From Actinomycetes bacterium (GTDB lineage: Bacteria > Actinomycetota > Acidimicrobiia > Acidimicrobiales > Acidimicrobiaceae), in assembly GCA_021803345.1 (NCBI GenBank), contig JAJZLS010000062.1:1-34644 (forward strand): DNA of 34,644 nucleotides, written 5' to 3'. A model generated the notes under the pieces. It saw nothing but the letters and a program-made list of their open reading frames with translations, ran no database searches and was not told where the DNA came from. Numbering within the stretch: the stretch's first letter is position 1; the number at the start of each line of letters is the position of its first letter. Below, piece by piece: positions 9,263-17,502 of the stretch. The position numbers and the translations under genes are program-made.

Positions 9263-10927
9263 CTAATTACTGCAAGAGTGAGTTGCGCTCCCGATAATCG
9301 ATTCTGCCACAGTTGACAGAGCCACATGGAATTCAAGCCTAACTGGACCGGTTCGATCAAGCTTCCAGCTGATTAGTCCGCTTTGCTCCCGGCAAATGTT
9401 GCCAGCATTCGGTTCAAGATAAGGACTGTAGCTGACACTGAGATGATAGGTGCCAACTTGCTTGGCATCAAAGGAGAGAGTACTTATTCCTACAGTTGAA
9501 GCTATGTATTGCCCGCTTGGGGAGCGCACGATAGTTGGCCTTCGGGGTACCTGATAGATTCTGAATCCACCGGTCCGGGCAACCAGCCTAAGGCCAGACC
9601 TCCCTGAACTAAGTAGCGATGCTTCGGCCTGAGAGGAAAAGTCATAGGGTCCTGGCGGGAGAAGGACTAACGAAGCTCCCGACCTTTGCAACCAGGAAAT
9701 GTATCCAGATGAAGAAAGCTTGCCAGAATAAAGTATCTTGTTTTGCGGAAAATCATCTTGACGAAACCATCCCCTCACTATCGGATATCCCATCGCCGGC
9801 AGATAGTAATCTCCTTCGTGGTTTACGGTGTCCACCAGCTCTATCCTGCTGCCCGACAGGTAGTACTTAGCTAATGCTGGCTTCAGGTGATTCCAAAAGG
9901 AAGGAGTGGAAATCCGGTAAACCGAAGGTGTCGCTATAAGTGAAACCGGCATCAGGTTATAAATTAGGGCCAACACCAAGACAGAAAGCCGAATAAATCT
10001 CACATTGAGCCTGCGGTATGACAATAATGCGACAACTATCGGAAAAGCTAGATCCTGAATCCGAGCTGCATTAGACCCTAAATTTGACTTGATCACAAAG
10101 GATATTAAATTCGTGATGCCATAAAGGACTATCACTGCTTTTGCCTTTGACGCACGAACAGAAGTTCCCTTGATGAGGAAAAAGCAAACCGCGGCAAATA
10201 CTTCCACCAATACCAGATCGGTCCACCAATATGGATAGAAGCCATGGTCAGGGAAAGCCCTAATGGAAATCAACTGTACAAGGCCAAGAAGAACAGAACA
10301 AAGAAGATATGGATTTCTAACCGAAGACTGAATGGCCTCGACTATTCGGGTCCAGCCGGTAAGACGATAGAAGGGGACCTCGACTCCGACAGTTACGATG
10401 ATCAGAGCCAGCAGCGCCAAAGGGCTTGATAGCAGCACTAAAGTCGAGAAAACAAAATATAGGTATTTTCTCCCATAGCTCCGCATCAGCAGGGCTACGA
10501 ACATAAACGCTGTTCCCAGCAGAAACGGCCAAGCTCCGTTTAGCACCATTATCGGTACCAGCAGTAGCGCTGCTCGCTTCTTGCCAGCCAGGGCTTTGGG
10601 CAGATACCTATCGCTAAGCAGACTCAGCGATGCCACTGAAAGACCTACGCTTAGCAAAGCTACGGATTTAATCCCCAGCAAAAACCCAAATACGTAGAAC
10701 GCAAAGGAATAGTTCACGAAACTATAGCGCCCCAGGTACCAGGTATTATCCCAGAGATCAAATCCATGTGAGTCAAATATCGACTGTAAATGGAAATGTG
10801 CAGCCTGATCGACTGCCGGAGGACCAAATAGTAAAAGAATCAGAGCAAGTAAAAGCGAAGCCAGTGTGACCCAGAACGTATCACCAAGATTTCGCATTAC
10901 CTTGCCGATTTGTAATTGATCCCTCAA
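9263..10927 (-). CDS. Polytopic membrane protein, GT-C-like, with C-terminal extracytoplasmic domain
   Basis: A 554-residue protein with about 10-12 hydrophobic helices over its first two thirds and a soluble, Ser/Gly/Tyr-rich C-terminal domain of roughly 180 residues. The first loop carries acidic and His residues (VDQAAHFH and later WDNTWYLGRYS) in the place where GT-C glycosyltransferases have their catalytic loop, and this architecture fits such enzymes, which use polyprenyl-phosphate sugars. I do not recognise the exact family, so the call is architectural. I chose TTG at 10925-10927 because GGGAGG (10933-10938) lies five bases upstream; an upstream in-frame TTG at 10969 has no binding site. 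It sits between GGPP synthase and dxs genes, which suggests lipid-linked glycan work. Confidence 0.6.
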   Translation of the reverse strand: MRDQLQIGKVMRNLGDTFWVTLASLLLALILLLFGPPAVDQAAHFHLQSIFDSHGFDLWDNTWYLGRYSFVNYSFAFYVFGFLLGIKSVALLSVGLSVASLSLLSDRYLPKALAGKKRAALLLVPIMVLNGAWPFLLGTAFMFVALLMRSYGRKYLYFVFSTLVLLSSPLALLALIIVTVGVEVPFYRLTGWTRIVEAIQSSVRNPYLLCSVLLGLVQLISIRAFPDHGFYPYWWTDLVLVEVFAAVCFFLIKGTSVRASKAKAVIVLYGITNLISFVIKSNLGSNAARIQDLAFPIVVALLSYRRLNVRFIRLSVLVLALIYNLMPVSLIATPSVYRISTPSFWNHLKPALAKYYLSGSRIELVDTVNHEGDYYLPAMGYPIVRGWFRQDDFPQNKILYSGKLSSSGYISWLQRSGASLVLLPPGPYDFSSQAEASLLSSGRSGLRLVARTGGFRIYQVPRRPTIVRSPSGQYIASTVGISTLSFDAKQVGTYHLSVSYSPYLEPNAGNICREQSGLISWKLDRTGPVRLEFHVALSTVAESIIGSATHSCSN

Positions 10928-11030
10928 AGCATCCTCCCGCAGGCTGCTGTAAATGTTATAGCCACACAAGAGAAAACTGTTCGAGACAACTTTTGCGTAA
11001 ACTTAATTAGGGATATCTCGGGAATTTAGT

Positions 11031-12116
11031 TTAAAAATCTCGGTTAGCCACAAATATTGCAAGTGCTTCCAGTTCGGAAATAGCCTCAGGTGCAAGACCC
11101 GATTTATAAATCGCTTTTATTGCTTGCGAGCAAAGCTGATCAGAAAGCTGTTCCACCTCTTTGCGCGCACCTGTTGAGATCAAAATCTCCTGGAAGCGAA
11201 ATACCTCATCTTGAGTTAGATCCTCAGCGCCAAACCGAGCTTGCATGAATTTTGCATCCTGCCCCGTGGATCTCTCCATTGCAATCGCAGCCAAGACCGT
11301 CGGTTTCCCTTCCCTCAAATCCTCTCCTACCGGCTTTCCAGTTAGGGACTGGTCACCAAAGGTACCAAGCAAATCATCCCGAAGCTGAAATGCTTCGCCC
11401 AGAGGAAGGCCGTATTCACTAAGAGGCTGTTCAAAATGGTCCAGCTTGTCGAGCAAAGCCACCCCTAGATGCAGTGGTCGCTCCACCGTATATTTCCCGG
11501 ACTTGTAAAGACATATCTTCCTGGCTTGACTCCTAGATATCCTCGGCTGTGAGCTGCCATTAGCCGTGCCTATCAGGTCTAAGTACTGACCTATGTTTAC
11601 CTCAAGTCTCAATTCGGTGAAAATATCAAGCGCTTGCCGAGGTGCACTTTTAAGCATCATATCGGCATAAACAAAAGCCATATCACCCAAAAGAATTGCC
11701 ACACCTTCGCCGAACCGACGTGACTCACCGGCCCAAAGAATGCCTTCATGCTTATCTTGGAACTGCTTGTGAATCGCTACCAGACCTCTTCGGGTAAGGG
11801 AAGCATCCATGATATCGTCGTGAATGATGGCGAAAGTGTGAAGCAACTCAAGCGCACAGCCTGCTCGGAGAATCTCGACTGCGTCGGGATCTCCCCCAGC
11901 CCCAACATACGCCCAGTGACTAAACGCCGGCCTCAACCTCTTGCCCCCAGCCAGCACCATCTCTTTTAGCAGAGTCAGAGGCTCAGCAAGGCTCGGATCA
12001 AGCGAATTCCAACGCCCAATCTCCGCTGTGAGCATATCATTTATATGACTGCCTACCGCTTTCGCAATGATATCAAGAGATTCAGGAGCTCTTTGCCCAA
12101 CTATTTTGTCAATCAA
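11031..12116 (-). CDS. Polyprenyl (geranylgeranyl) diphosphate synthase
   Basis: A 361-residue all-helical trans-prenyltransferase that adds isopentenyl diphosphate to allylic diphosphates. KRLRPAF (about 59-65) binds the diphosphate, the first Asp-rich motif is HDDIMD (Asp100, Asp101, Asp104), and the second region reads LRDDLLGTFGD followed by TGKPVGEDLREGKPT, a form typical of actinobacterial IdsA-type GGPP synthases. Phe95 lies five residues before the first Asp motif, as in C20 enzymes of this group, but product length cannot be fixed by eye. TTG at 12114-12116 is the likely start, with AGGAG 11 bases upstream, slightly far. It leads a minus-strand set with a membrane protein and dxs, and is divergent from tldD. 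Confidence 0.88.
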   Translation of the reverse strand: MIDKIVGQRAPESLDIIAKAVGSHINDMLTAEIGRWNSLDPSLAEPLTLLKEMVLAGGKRLRPAFSHWAYVGAGGDPDAVEILRAGCALELLHTFAIIHDDIMDASLTRRGLVAIHKQFQDKHEGILWAGESRRFGEGVAILLGDMAFVYADMMLKSAPRQALDIFTELRLEVNIGQYLDLIGTANGSSQPRISRSQARKICLYKSGKYTVERPLHLGVALLDKLDHFEQPLSEYGLPLGEAFQLRDDLLGTFGDQSLTGKPVGEDLREGKPTVLAAIAMERSTGQDAKFMQARFGAEDLTQDEVFRFQEILISTGARKEVEQLSDQLCSQAIKAIYKSGLAPEAISELEALAIFVANRDF

Positions 12117-12326
12117 GAGTTGAAATGCTCCTCAAAATAGGTTCTTCCCTGACTATTAGTAAAATATATCTACTTCGCCTTGGTTATATCCTATTAGAGA
12201 ACTGATAGATACAAGAAGCTAATATCGTCTTACTTCTTCAATCTGGCTCGAACAACCTAGCATCCAAATAGACCACCAGTCCCTAATAGAGTGTATTTAA
12301 AAGAAGGCCATACCTAAGGAGCGCAC

Positions 12327-13718
12327 TTGATATCAAATGACCTAGTCCAAAAGGTGCTCGCCTCCGCCGTAGCACGTGGAGGAGAATTTGCCGAAATTTT
12401 CGTAGAAGATAAAAAAACTTCCTCAGCATCTCTTGATGACGGGAAGGTAGAAGAACTGAGTTCGGGAATTTCCAGAGGAGCAGGCATTCGGGTAGTCGTC
12501 GGCGACACCACCGGCTTTGCTCACACTGCAGATCTGAGTGAATCAGGACTTCTAAAAGCGGCTGAGGCAGCCAGAAGCGTTGCTCTCTCCGCTCAGGGTG
12601 GAATAAAAGCAGTCCAGGTTGGGCCACCAGACATTTACTCGGCCAGATCGCTTACAATAAATCCCAGTCAGATCGGCAAGCGCGAAAAGATCCACCTGCT
12701 TGAGCGAATGGATAATGCTGCGCGGTCCACCTCTGGGTCAATTCGTCAGGTGTCTGCGGGATACGGCGACTCATACAGACAAATACTGGTTGCCAATACC
12801 GACGGTGTGTTTGCTACCGACCAGCAGGTGCGGACCAGAATTGCAGTTTCCACCATTGCTTTCGGCGATACCGGTATGCAAACAGGATATGAGACTGCTG
12901 CATACACAATGGGCTATGAGATGTTTGACGATGTAGTCGTCGAAGAACTCGCAAGAATGGCTGCAGAACGGGCGGTTAGAAAACTATCAGCGCGACCGGC
13001 ACCTTCCGGGATTCTTCCGGTGGTACTAAAGGGAGGATCAGGAGGAATCCTGTTTCACGAGGCATGTGGTCATGGACTCGAAGCAGACCATATCGTCAAG
13101 GACTCTTCCGTCTATAAGGGCAAAATCGGCGAACTGGTGGCATCGCCTTTGATCACTTTGGTAGACGATGGCACAGTAAATCAGCAATGGGGTACCGCCA
13201 ATATCGACGACGAAGGAAAGCCGTCACAACGCAATGTCCTGATAGAAAATGGGGTCCTGACTGACTATATGTGGGATGGTTTGCGGGCCAGGAAATCCCA
13301 TCGATCCTCCAGCGGCAACGGGAGAAGACAGAGCTACCAGCATCTACCTATGGTAAGAATGACGAATACATATCTTTTGGAAGGATCTGAAACCCCAGAG
13401 TCACTTATTAGTAACACTGACCATGGCATCTACGTGGCGCGTCTCGGCGGTGGACAGGTAAACACTGCAACTGGCGACTTTGTGTTTGGTATGACTGAAG
13501 CTTATCTAATCGAAAATGGACAAATCACTCACCCATTGAGAGACGCAAATCTGATAGGGAACGGCCCTGATGTTCTAAAGAAAATCGACGGAGTCGCTAG
13601 TGACTTCTCAATTACGCCCGGTACCTGCGGTAAAGATGGTCAGAGTGTTCCAGTCGGATGCGGACAGGCGACATTGCGAATTACCGGAGTCACTATTGGA
13701 GGAACCGCAAATGGATGA
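12327..13718 (+). CDS. tldD: TldD metalloprotease subunit
   Basis: This 463-residue protein is the catalytic half of the TldD/TldE heterodimeric protease, which in E. coli trims unfolded peptides such as microcin B17 precursor and CcdA. The zinc motif HEACGHGLEAD is at residues 244-254, with His244, Glu245 and His249. The C-terminal Cys-rich end (CGKDGQSVPVGCGQ) is typical of the family. Start is TTG 12327 with AAGGAG five bases upstream. The last eight bases overlap the start of tldE. No peptide-toxin or RiPP precursor is recognisable nearby, so the natural substrate is open. Confidence 0.93.
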   Translation: MISNDLVQKVLASAVARGGEFAEIFVEDKKTSSASLDDGKVEELSSGISRGAGIRVVVGDTTGFAHTADLSESGLLKAAEAARSVALSAQGGIKAVQVGPPDIYSARSLTINPSQIGKREKIHLLERMDNAARSTSGSIRQVSAGYGDSYRQILVANTDGVFATDQQVRTRIAVSTIAFGDTGMQTGYETAAYTMGYEMFDDVVVEELARMAAERAVRKLSARPAPSGILPVVLKGGSGGILFHEACGHGLEADHIVKDSSVYKGKIGELVASPLITLVDDGTVNQQWGTANIDDEGKPSQRNVLIENGVLTDYMWDGLRARKSHRSSSGNGRRQSYQHLPMVRMTNTYLLEGSETPESLISNTDHGIYVARLGGGQVNTATGDFVFGMTEAYLIENGQITHPLRDANLIGNGPDVLKKIDGVASDFSITPGTCGKDGQSVPVGCGQATLRITGVTIGGTANG

Positions 13719-15054
13719 TCTGCAAATTATTGCTGAAAAAATCGTTAGCCAGGCCAAGCCGGACGAACAAATCGAGGCTTTTATTGCATGGGACGAAGAA
13801 ACATCAATAAGGGTTTATAACCGGGGAATAGAAAACCTTTCACAGTCGCAATCGAGCGGGGTTGGCATACGGGTGGTATCGGATCAACGGCAGGGTTTCG
13901 CATGGGCAGGGACGTTGGAACCATCAGCTATTGAATTTGCACTTTCCGAAGCCAGAGATAACGCCAAATTCGCAACTCAGGACGAATACCTCGGTCTCGG
14001 TATTCCAGACGGGGTTGAACCCCAAAACCTCGACCTATGGCAAGAAGACCTGGCAAACCATTCAACCGAAGAAAAGGTCAGTCTGGCTCTGGAGCTAGAA
14101 GAAGCTGTTAGAAAATCTGACAAACGCATTACCAGCATAGAGTCCGCAAACTACGGAGATGTGCGGTCGATCGCAAGCGTTCTTACAAGCACAGGGCTTA
14201 GCGCAACGTTCAAGCAGACGTTCAGCTATATATCCGCTCATGCAATTGCCACCCAGGGTCAAGAGACGCAAACCGGTGGAGGTTACTCAGTTGGACGCAC
14301 CCTGGGCGAGTTGGACCTGCAGAAAGCTGCATCGGATGCCTCAATCAGGGCCACGAGGATGCTGGGCGCCACAAAGCCATCCTCTTCACGGCTAACTGTG
14401 ATATTTGATCCTCAGGTTGCCACCACTCTCTTGGCAATTATTGGAAGCACCCTTTCTGGAGAAGCAGTGCTTAAAGGCAGATCACTTTTCGCTGACAGAC
14501 TGGCGGAAAAGGTGGCCTCTGACGTTGTCACCCTGGTTGACGACCCTACTAATCCCAATGCCTTTGGAGCAAGTGTTTATGATGCAGAAGGATATGCATC
14601 CAGACAAACCACGTTAATATCTGACGGCATTCTCAATGGCTTCCTCTATGACACCTATTCCTCAAGGAGGGCCGGTGTCAACTCAACTGCTTCTGCCACA
14701 AGGGGTGGATTTGCCTCAACCCCCGGTGTCGGTGCCAGAGCGCTCCTTCTATCGCCCGGGGATAAAAGTCAATCAGAACTTATATCTTCGATTGAAAATG
14801 GGGTGCTGGTTCAGTCAATCAGCGGTGTCCATTCAGGTGTCAATCCAATCTCTGGTGATTTTTCAGTTGGAGCAGAAGGACTACAAATCCGATCTGGAAC
14901 TATTGGGGCTCCAATAAAAGAGTTCACAATTGCTTCATCACTGCAAAAGATGCTGCAGGACATAGTGGCGGTGGGTAATGACCTGGAATGGATCCCTTCA
15001 GTGGCCGCTGGCGTGAGCATTGTGGTTGAGGGTATTTCCGTCAGTGGCGCGTAA
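13711..15054 (+). CDS. tldE: TldE/PmbA protease partner subunit
   Basis: A 447-residue paralogue of TldD that lacks the HExxxH zinc motif; in the heterodimer it completes the chamber without catalysing. Its N-terminal half shows the shared pattern (NLSQSQSSGVGIRVV, QGFAWAGTL) and the C-terminal half has SGDFSVGAEGLQI. The start ATG 13711 is fixed by GGAGG (13698-13702) eight bases upstream, inside the end of tldD, so the two are translationally coupled (ATGGATGA). Longer readings from 13600 lie entirely inside tldD and are not credible. Confidence 0.9.
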   Translation: MDDLQIIAEKIVSQAKPDEQIEAFIAWDEETSIRVYNRGIENLSQSQSSGVGIRVVSDQRQGFAWAGTLEPSAIEFALSEARDNAKFATQDEYLGLGIPDGVEPQNLDLWQEDLANHSTEEKVSLALELEEAVRKSDKRITSIESANYGDVRSIASVLTSTGLSATFKQTFSYISAHAIATQGQETQTGGGYSVGRTLGELDLQKAASDASIRATRMLGATKPSSSRLTVIFDPQVATTLLAIIGSTLSGEAVLKGRSLFADRLAEKVASDVVTLVDDPTNPNAFGASVYDAEGYASRQTTLISDGILNGFLYDTYSSRRAGVNSTASATRGGFASTPGVGARALLLSPGDKSQSELISSIENGVLVQSISGVHSGVNPISGDFSVGAEGLQIRSGTIGAPIKEFTIASSLQKMLQDIVAVGNDLEWIPSVAAGVSIVVEGISVSGA

Positions 15055-15790
15055 GCCTGAAGCGGCCGAAGCTAAAGCTGCAAAGTCATGGCAATATAAT
15101 TTGGAGCTCAAAGAAATTAGTTCAGAAAAACGTTTAGCCCTAGTGGATTGCCACACCCATAGCTATTTTTCAGGCGATTCCAGTACCCTCGTTGAGGAGT
15201 ACATCGATCAATTCGAAAAGTCTGGACTAACCCATATAGCAATTACAGACCATCAAAGTATCGATGCTTACCCATTACTACGGGAGAAACTTGGTCCGCG
15301 GATCATATGTGGTCAAGAACAGCGGATTAAAGAAGGCGAAATAATCGGTTTGTTTATAAATAAGAGGATTCCGCCAGGACTTTCCCTAGCGGAAGCAGCT
15401 GCAAGAATTAGGGAGCAGGGTGGACTGGTCTACCTCTGTCACCCGCTGGATCCCAAAAGAGCGTCGCTCGATATGGAAGCGTTGATGTACGGCCTTGAGC
15501 GCCAGCTATTCGACATGATCGAATTTTGCAATTCCAAGTCAACTTTATTAAACAGGGCCGTACAAAAGTTAGCCTCCCAGTACGAAATCCCGCTCATGGG
15601 AGGCTCAGACGCACACGTTCCCGATGCGATCGGCAGCTCAGGAACGATTATTCCTTGGTTTGAGTCGTCGGAGACCTTTAAAAAGTCAAGTAAGGGCGCA
15701 GTCCCTTACGGAAGGTACTACGACCCGCCCCGGATTTGGCAAAATCGATCCGTGCCCGCAACCTCACAACTTCGGCCAAATACGCTATGA
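15044..15790 (+). CDS. PHP-domain metal-dependent phosphoesterase
   Basis: About 248 residues of PHP fold. The metal ligands appear in order: DCHTHSYFSGDS near residue 36, ITDHQS near 69, LCHPL near 132 and GGSDAH near 187, the pattern of TrpH/YciV-like nucleases and histidinol-phosphatase relatives. Likely acts on a phosphorylated nucleotide or short RNA, but the substrate is not determined. The start is uncertain: GTG 15044 is taken, TTG 15020 or 15101 are possible; all begin inside or just after the end of tldE, so it is probably in the same transcript. The last six bases overlap the convergent fmdB-type gene. Confidence 0.78.
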   Translation: MARKPEAAEAKAAKSWQYNLELKEISSEKRLALVDCHTHSYFSGDSSTLVEEYIDQFEKSGLTHIAITDHQSIDAYPLLREKLGPRIICGQEQRIKEGEIIGLFINKRIPPGLSLAEAAARIREQGGLVYLCHPLDPKRASLDMEALMYGLERQLFDMIEFCNSKSTLLNRAVQKLASQYEIPLMGGSDAHVPDAIGSSGTIIPWFESSETFKKSSKGAVPYGRYYDPPRIWQNRSVPATSQLRPNTL

Positions 15791-15982
15791 TTCCGAAGCT
15801 GGGGATGGACGTGAATCAGTCTTGTAAAAACCGGAACCCTTAAAGGTAATCCCGATATTTCCAAACACTTTCTTCAACTCGCCACCGCAAACTTCACAAG
15901 TGGACAGGGCCTCTTCAGTAAATGACTGAAAAACTTCAAAACTGCGGCCACAACTTTTACAAACGTATTCGTAGGTTGGCAC
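15785..15982 (-). CDS. FmdB-family zinc ribbon protein, Ruc-like redox-regulated chaperone
   Basis: A 65-residue protein beginning MPTYEYVCKSCG, the FmdB/CxxC signature, with one zinc knuckle of Cys8, Cys11, Cys29 and Cys32 and a short Ser/Pro-rich tail. The mycobacterial homologue Rv0991c (Ruc) is a chaperone switched on by oxidation of these cysteines, and is co-regulated with hsp60 and hsp70. A perfect HrcA operator (CIRCE) at 16001-16027 lies just upstream here, matching that control. The tail is much shorter than in Rv0991c, whose disordered C-terminus is long, so chaperone activity is inferred, not shown. AGGTG sits five bases before the ATG. Next to it are galU and moeA, as in mycobacteria. 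Confidence 0.85.
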   Translation of the reverse strand: MPTYEYVCKSCGRSFEVFQSFTEEALSTCEVCGGELKKVFGNIGITFKGSGFYKTDSRPSPASES

Positions 15983-15997
15983 CTACTCCCTCCAGCC

Positions 15998-16030
15998 TTA
16001 TTAGCACTCTACTATTATGAGTGCTAATAA
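15998..16030 (-). promoter_or_regulatory. CIRCE element (HrcA operator)
   Basis: TTAGCACTC (16001-16009), a nine-base spacer (16010-16018) and GAGTGCTAA (16019-16027) match the CIRCE consensus at every position. The inverted repeat extends three more bases on each side (TTA/TAA), giving perfect 12-base arms. It lies 15 bases upstream of the FmdB-type start codon and covers its probable -10 box. Confidence 0.93.
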
Positions 16031-16042
16031 TACCAGCAGCAA
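16015..16042 (-). promoter_or_regulatory. Probable promoter of the FmdB/Ruc gene
   Basis: On the minus strand TTGCTG (16042-16037) and CATAAT (16020-16015) are separated by 16 bases. The -10 box falls inside the CIRCE spacer and right arm, so HrcA binding would block polymerase, as at groE promoters. Confidence 0.45.
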
Positions 16043-16549
16043 ATGTACTTACCTGATGTTAGGTTTGTTATTCCCAAAAAAGTCCAGTCCAGAACCAAAA
16101 AATTGATTTGTCCGAAGTCCAGATTGTAAACATGACGGGTCGCTCAAAATTGAGCAATTCAAAAATCTCAAGAAATAGAAAACGTTGATCTGAGATAAAA
16201 TCCCGTATTTGAAAACTACCTTGAACCAACGGCTAAAGCTGGCGAAAAGTGCGGGACCGGTAGCCACAACCACAAATTGAGAAGTGCAGTTTGAACCAGT
16301 TGTACATTAATGGATTAGCCCAGCCGCATCGATACACTATAGTAAAGCGATACTAGCGAAGGATTCACCTCCGCTGGTTCCGAGAAACCAAGGACCAGCG
16401 GTGAAGTCGAAGTCATTAGGGTCTCATGTTCGCAGGCTGTGAAATTTGTCTCAACCAAATACAATAAAGTCCACTAACTGCATAGGTCTAATAAAGTCGA
16501 ATGTATTTCGCGTAGGTCCTTCACAACTCGTGATTCAAAGGAGTAAGTA
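16031..16549 (+). promoter_or_regulatory. Long galU leader region with a strong hairpin
   Basis: No supported gene lies in this 519-base stretch. A TATAGT hexamer at 16338-16343 could be a -10 box for galU. Just downstream, 16364-16381 and 16392-16406 form a strong hairpin (TTCAC/GTGAA, CGCTGGT/ACCAGCG, two C-G pairs at the top, loop of about 10 bases). If transcription starts near 16350, galU has a 200-base 5' leader with this hairpin at its very 5' end. No known riboswitch consensus was recognised. Confidence 0.35.
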
Positions 16550-17428
16550 GTGCATGATTTGCCTAGAAAAGCCGTAATACCAGCTGCAGGACTTGGCACC
16601 AGGCTTCTACCGGCAACAAAAGCTCAACCAAAGGAAATGTTGCCGTTAGTTGACCGACCAGCAATTCAGTACATAATTGAAGAAGCGGTTACTGCTGGCC
16701 TGAACGACATATTGGTAATCACGGGAAGATCAAAAAGATCAATCGAAGACCACTTTGACAAATCGGTTGAACTCGAAACCTACTTGGAAGCAAACCATAA
16801 ATTTGAAGAACTCGAGATAGTTCGTTCTATTTCTGATCTTGCTGAAGTCCATTATGTGCGACAAGGCGAACCGTTGGGTTTGGGACATGCGGTAGCAAGT
16901 GCACGCCAGCACATTTCCAACGAAGCGTTTGCGGTCCTGCTTGCAGATGACATCATTAGTGAAAATCACCCTATTCTCCCTAAAATGATGGAGCTCTACG
17001 GTGAAACTGAATGTTCAGTTTTAGCTTTGATGGAAGTCCCATCGGCTGATATATCGTTATACGGTTGCGTCGCTTATGAGGAGGTTAAAGATGGCGTGGT
17101 GACCATTAGCCAGATCGTCGAAAAACCTGATCCCGAAGAAGCTCCATCCAATCTTGCAGTAATAGGCCGATACGTTTTTACTCCAAATATTTTCAGCTGC
17201 CTTGACCATATAACACCTGGAAGAAATGGCGAGCTTCAACTGACTGATGCAATATCTCTTTTATTGGAAGAGCAACCAGTGTATGGCTGTCTTATCACTG
17301 AGGGAAGATTCGACGTCGGGACAAAGATCGATTATCTAAAAGCTATCGTAGAACTAGCTCTGATGCGGGAGGATCTGGGTCCTGCGTTCAAGGAGATATT
17401 GCAAGAAATCGTTAGCAAGATGAACTAG
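16550..17428 (+). CDS. galU: UTP--glucose-1-phosphate uridylyltransferase
   Basis: A 292-residue nucleotidyltransferase making UDP-glucose for cell-envelope glycans. The N-terminal nucleotide-binding signature reads AAGLGTRLLPATKAQPKEMLP, the bacterial GalU form, followed by VDRPAIQYIIEEA; GLGHAV, the metal-binding LADD and FDVGTKIDYLKA near the end are also diagnostic. GTG 16550 is the start, with AAAGGAG (16537-16543) six bases upstream. It is followed after 74 bases by moeA, the order found in many actinobacteria (Rv0993-Rv0994 in M. tuberculosis). Confidence 0.95.
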   Translation: MHDLPRKAVIPAAGLGTRLLPATKAQPKEMLPLVDRPAIQYIIEEAVTAGLNDILVITGRSKRSIEDHFDKSVELETYLEANHKFEELEIVRSISDLAEVHYVRQGEPLGLGHAVASARQHISNEAFAVLLADDIISENHPILPKMMELYGETECSVLALMEVPSADISLYGCVAYEEVKDGVVTISQIVEKPDPEEAPSNLAVIGRYVFTPNIFSCLDHITPGRNGELQLTDAISLLLEEQPVYGCLITEGRFDVGTKIDYLKAIVELALMREDLGPAFKEILQEIVSKMN

Positions 17429-17502
17429 TACATTTCTAATTGAAAAAGGTTGACCAACGACGGACAACATCAAAATCACTGAGAGCTAGGAAGTAGAAAG
17501 AG

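Noticed and set aside
13600-13710. Longer N-terminus for TldE
   Set aside because: The extension lies entirely inside tldD in another frame; GGAGG and ATG 13711 explain the start.
16049-16273. Minus-strand ORF of 74 codons upstream of the FmdB gene
   Set aside because: No ribosome binding site, no family, and unusual composition; it falls in an A/T-rich promoter gap.
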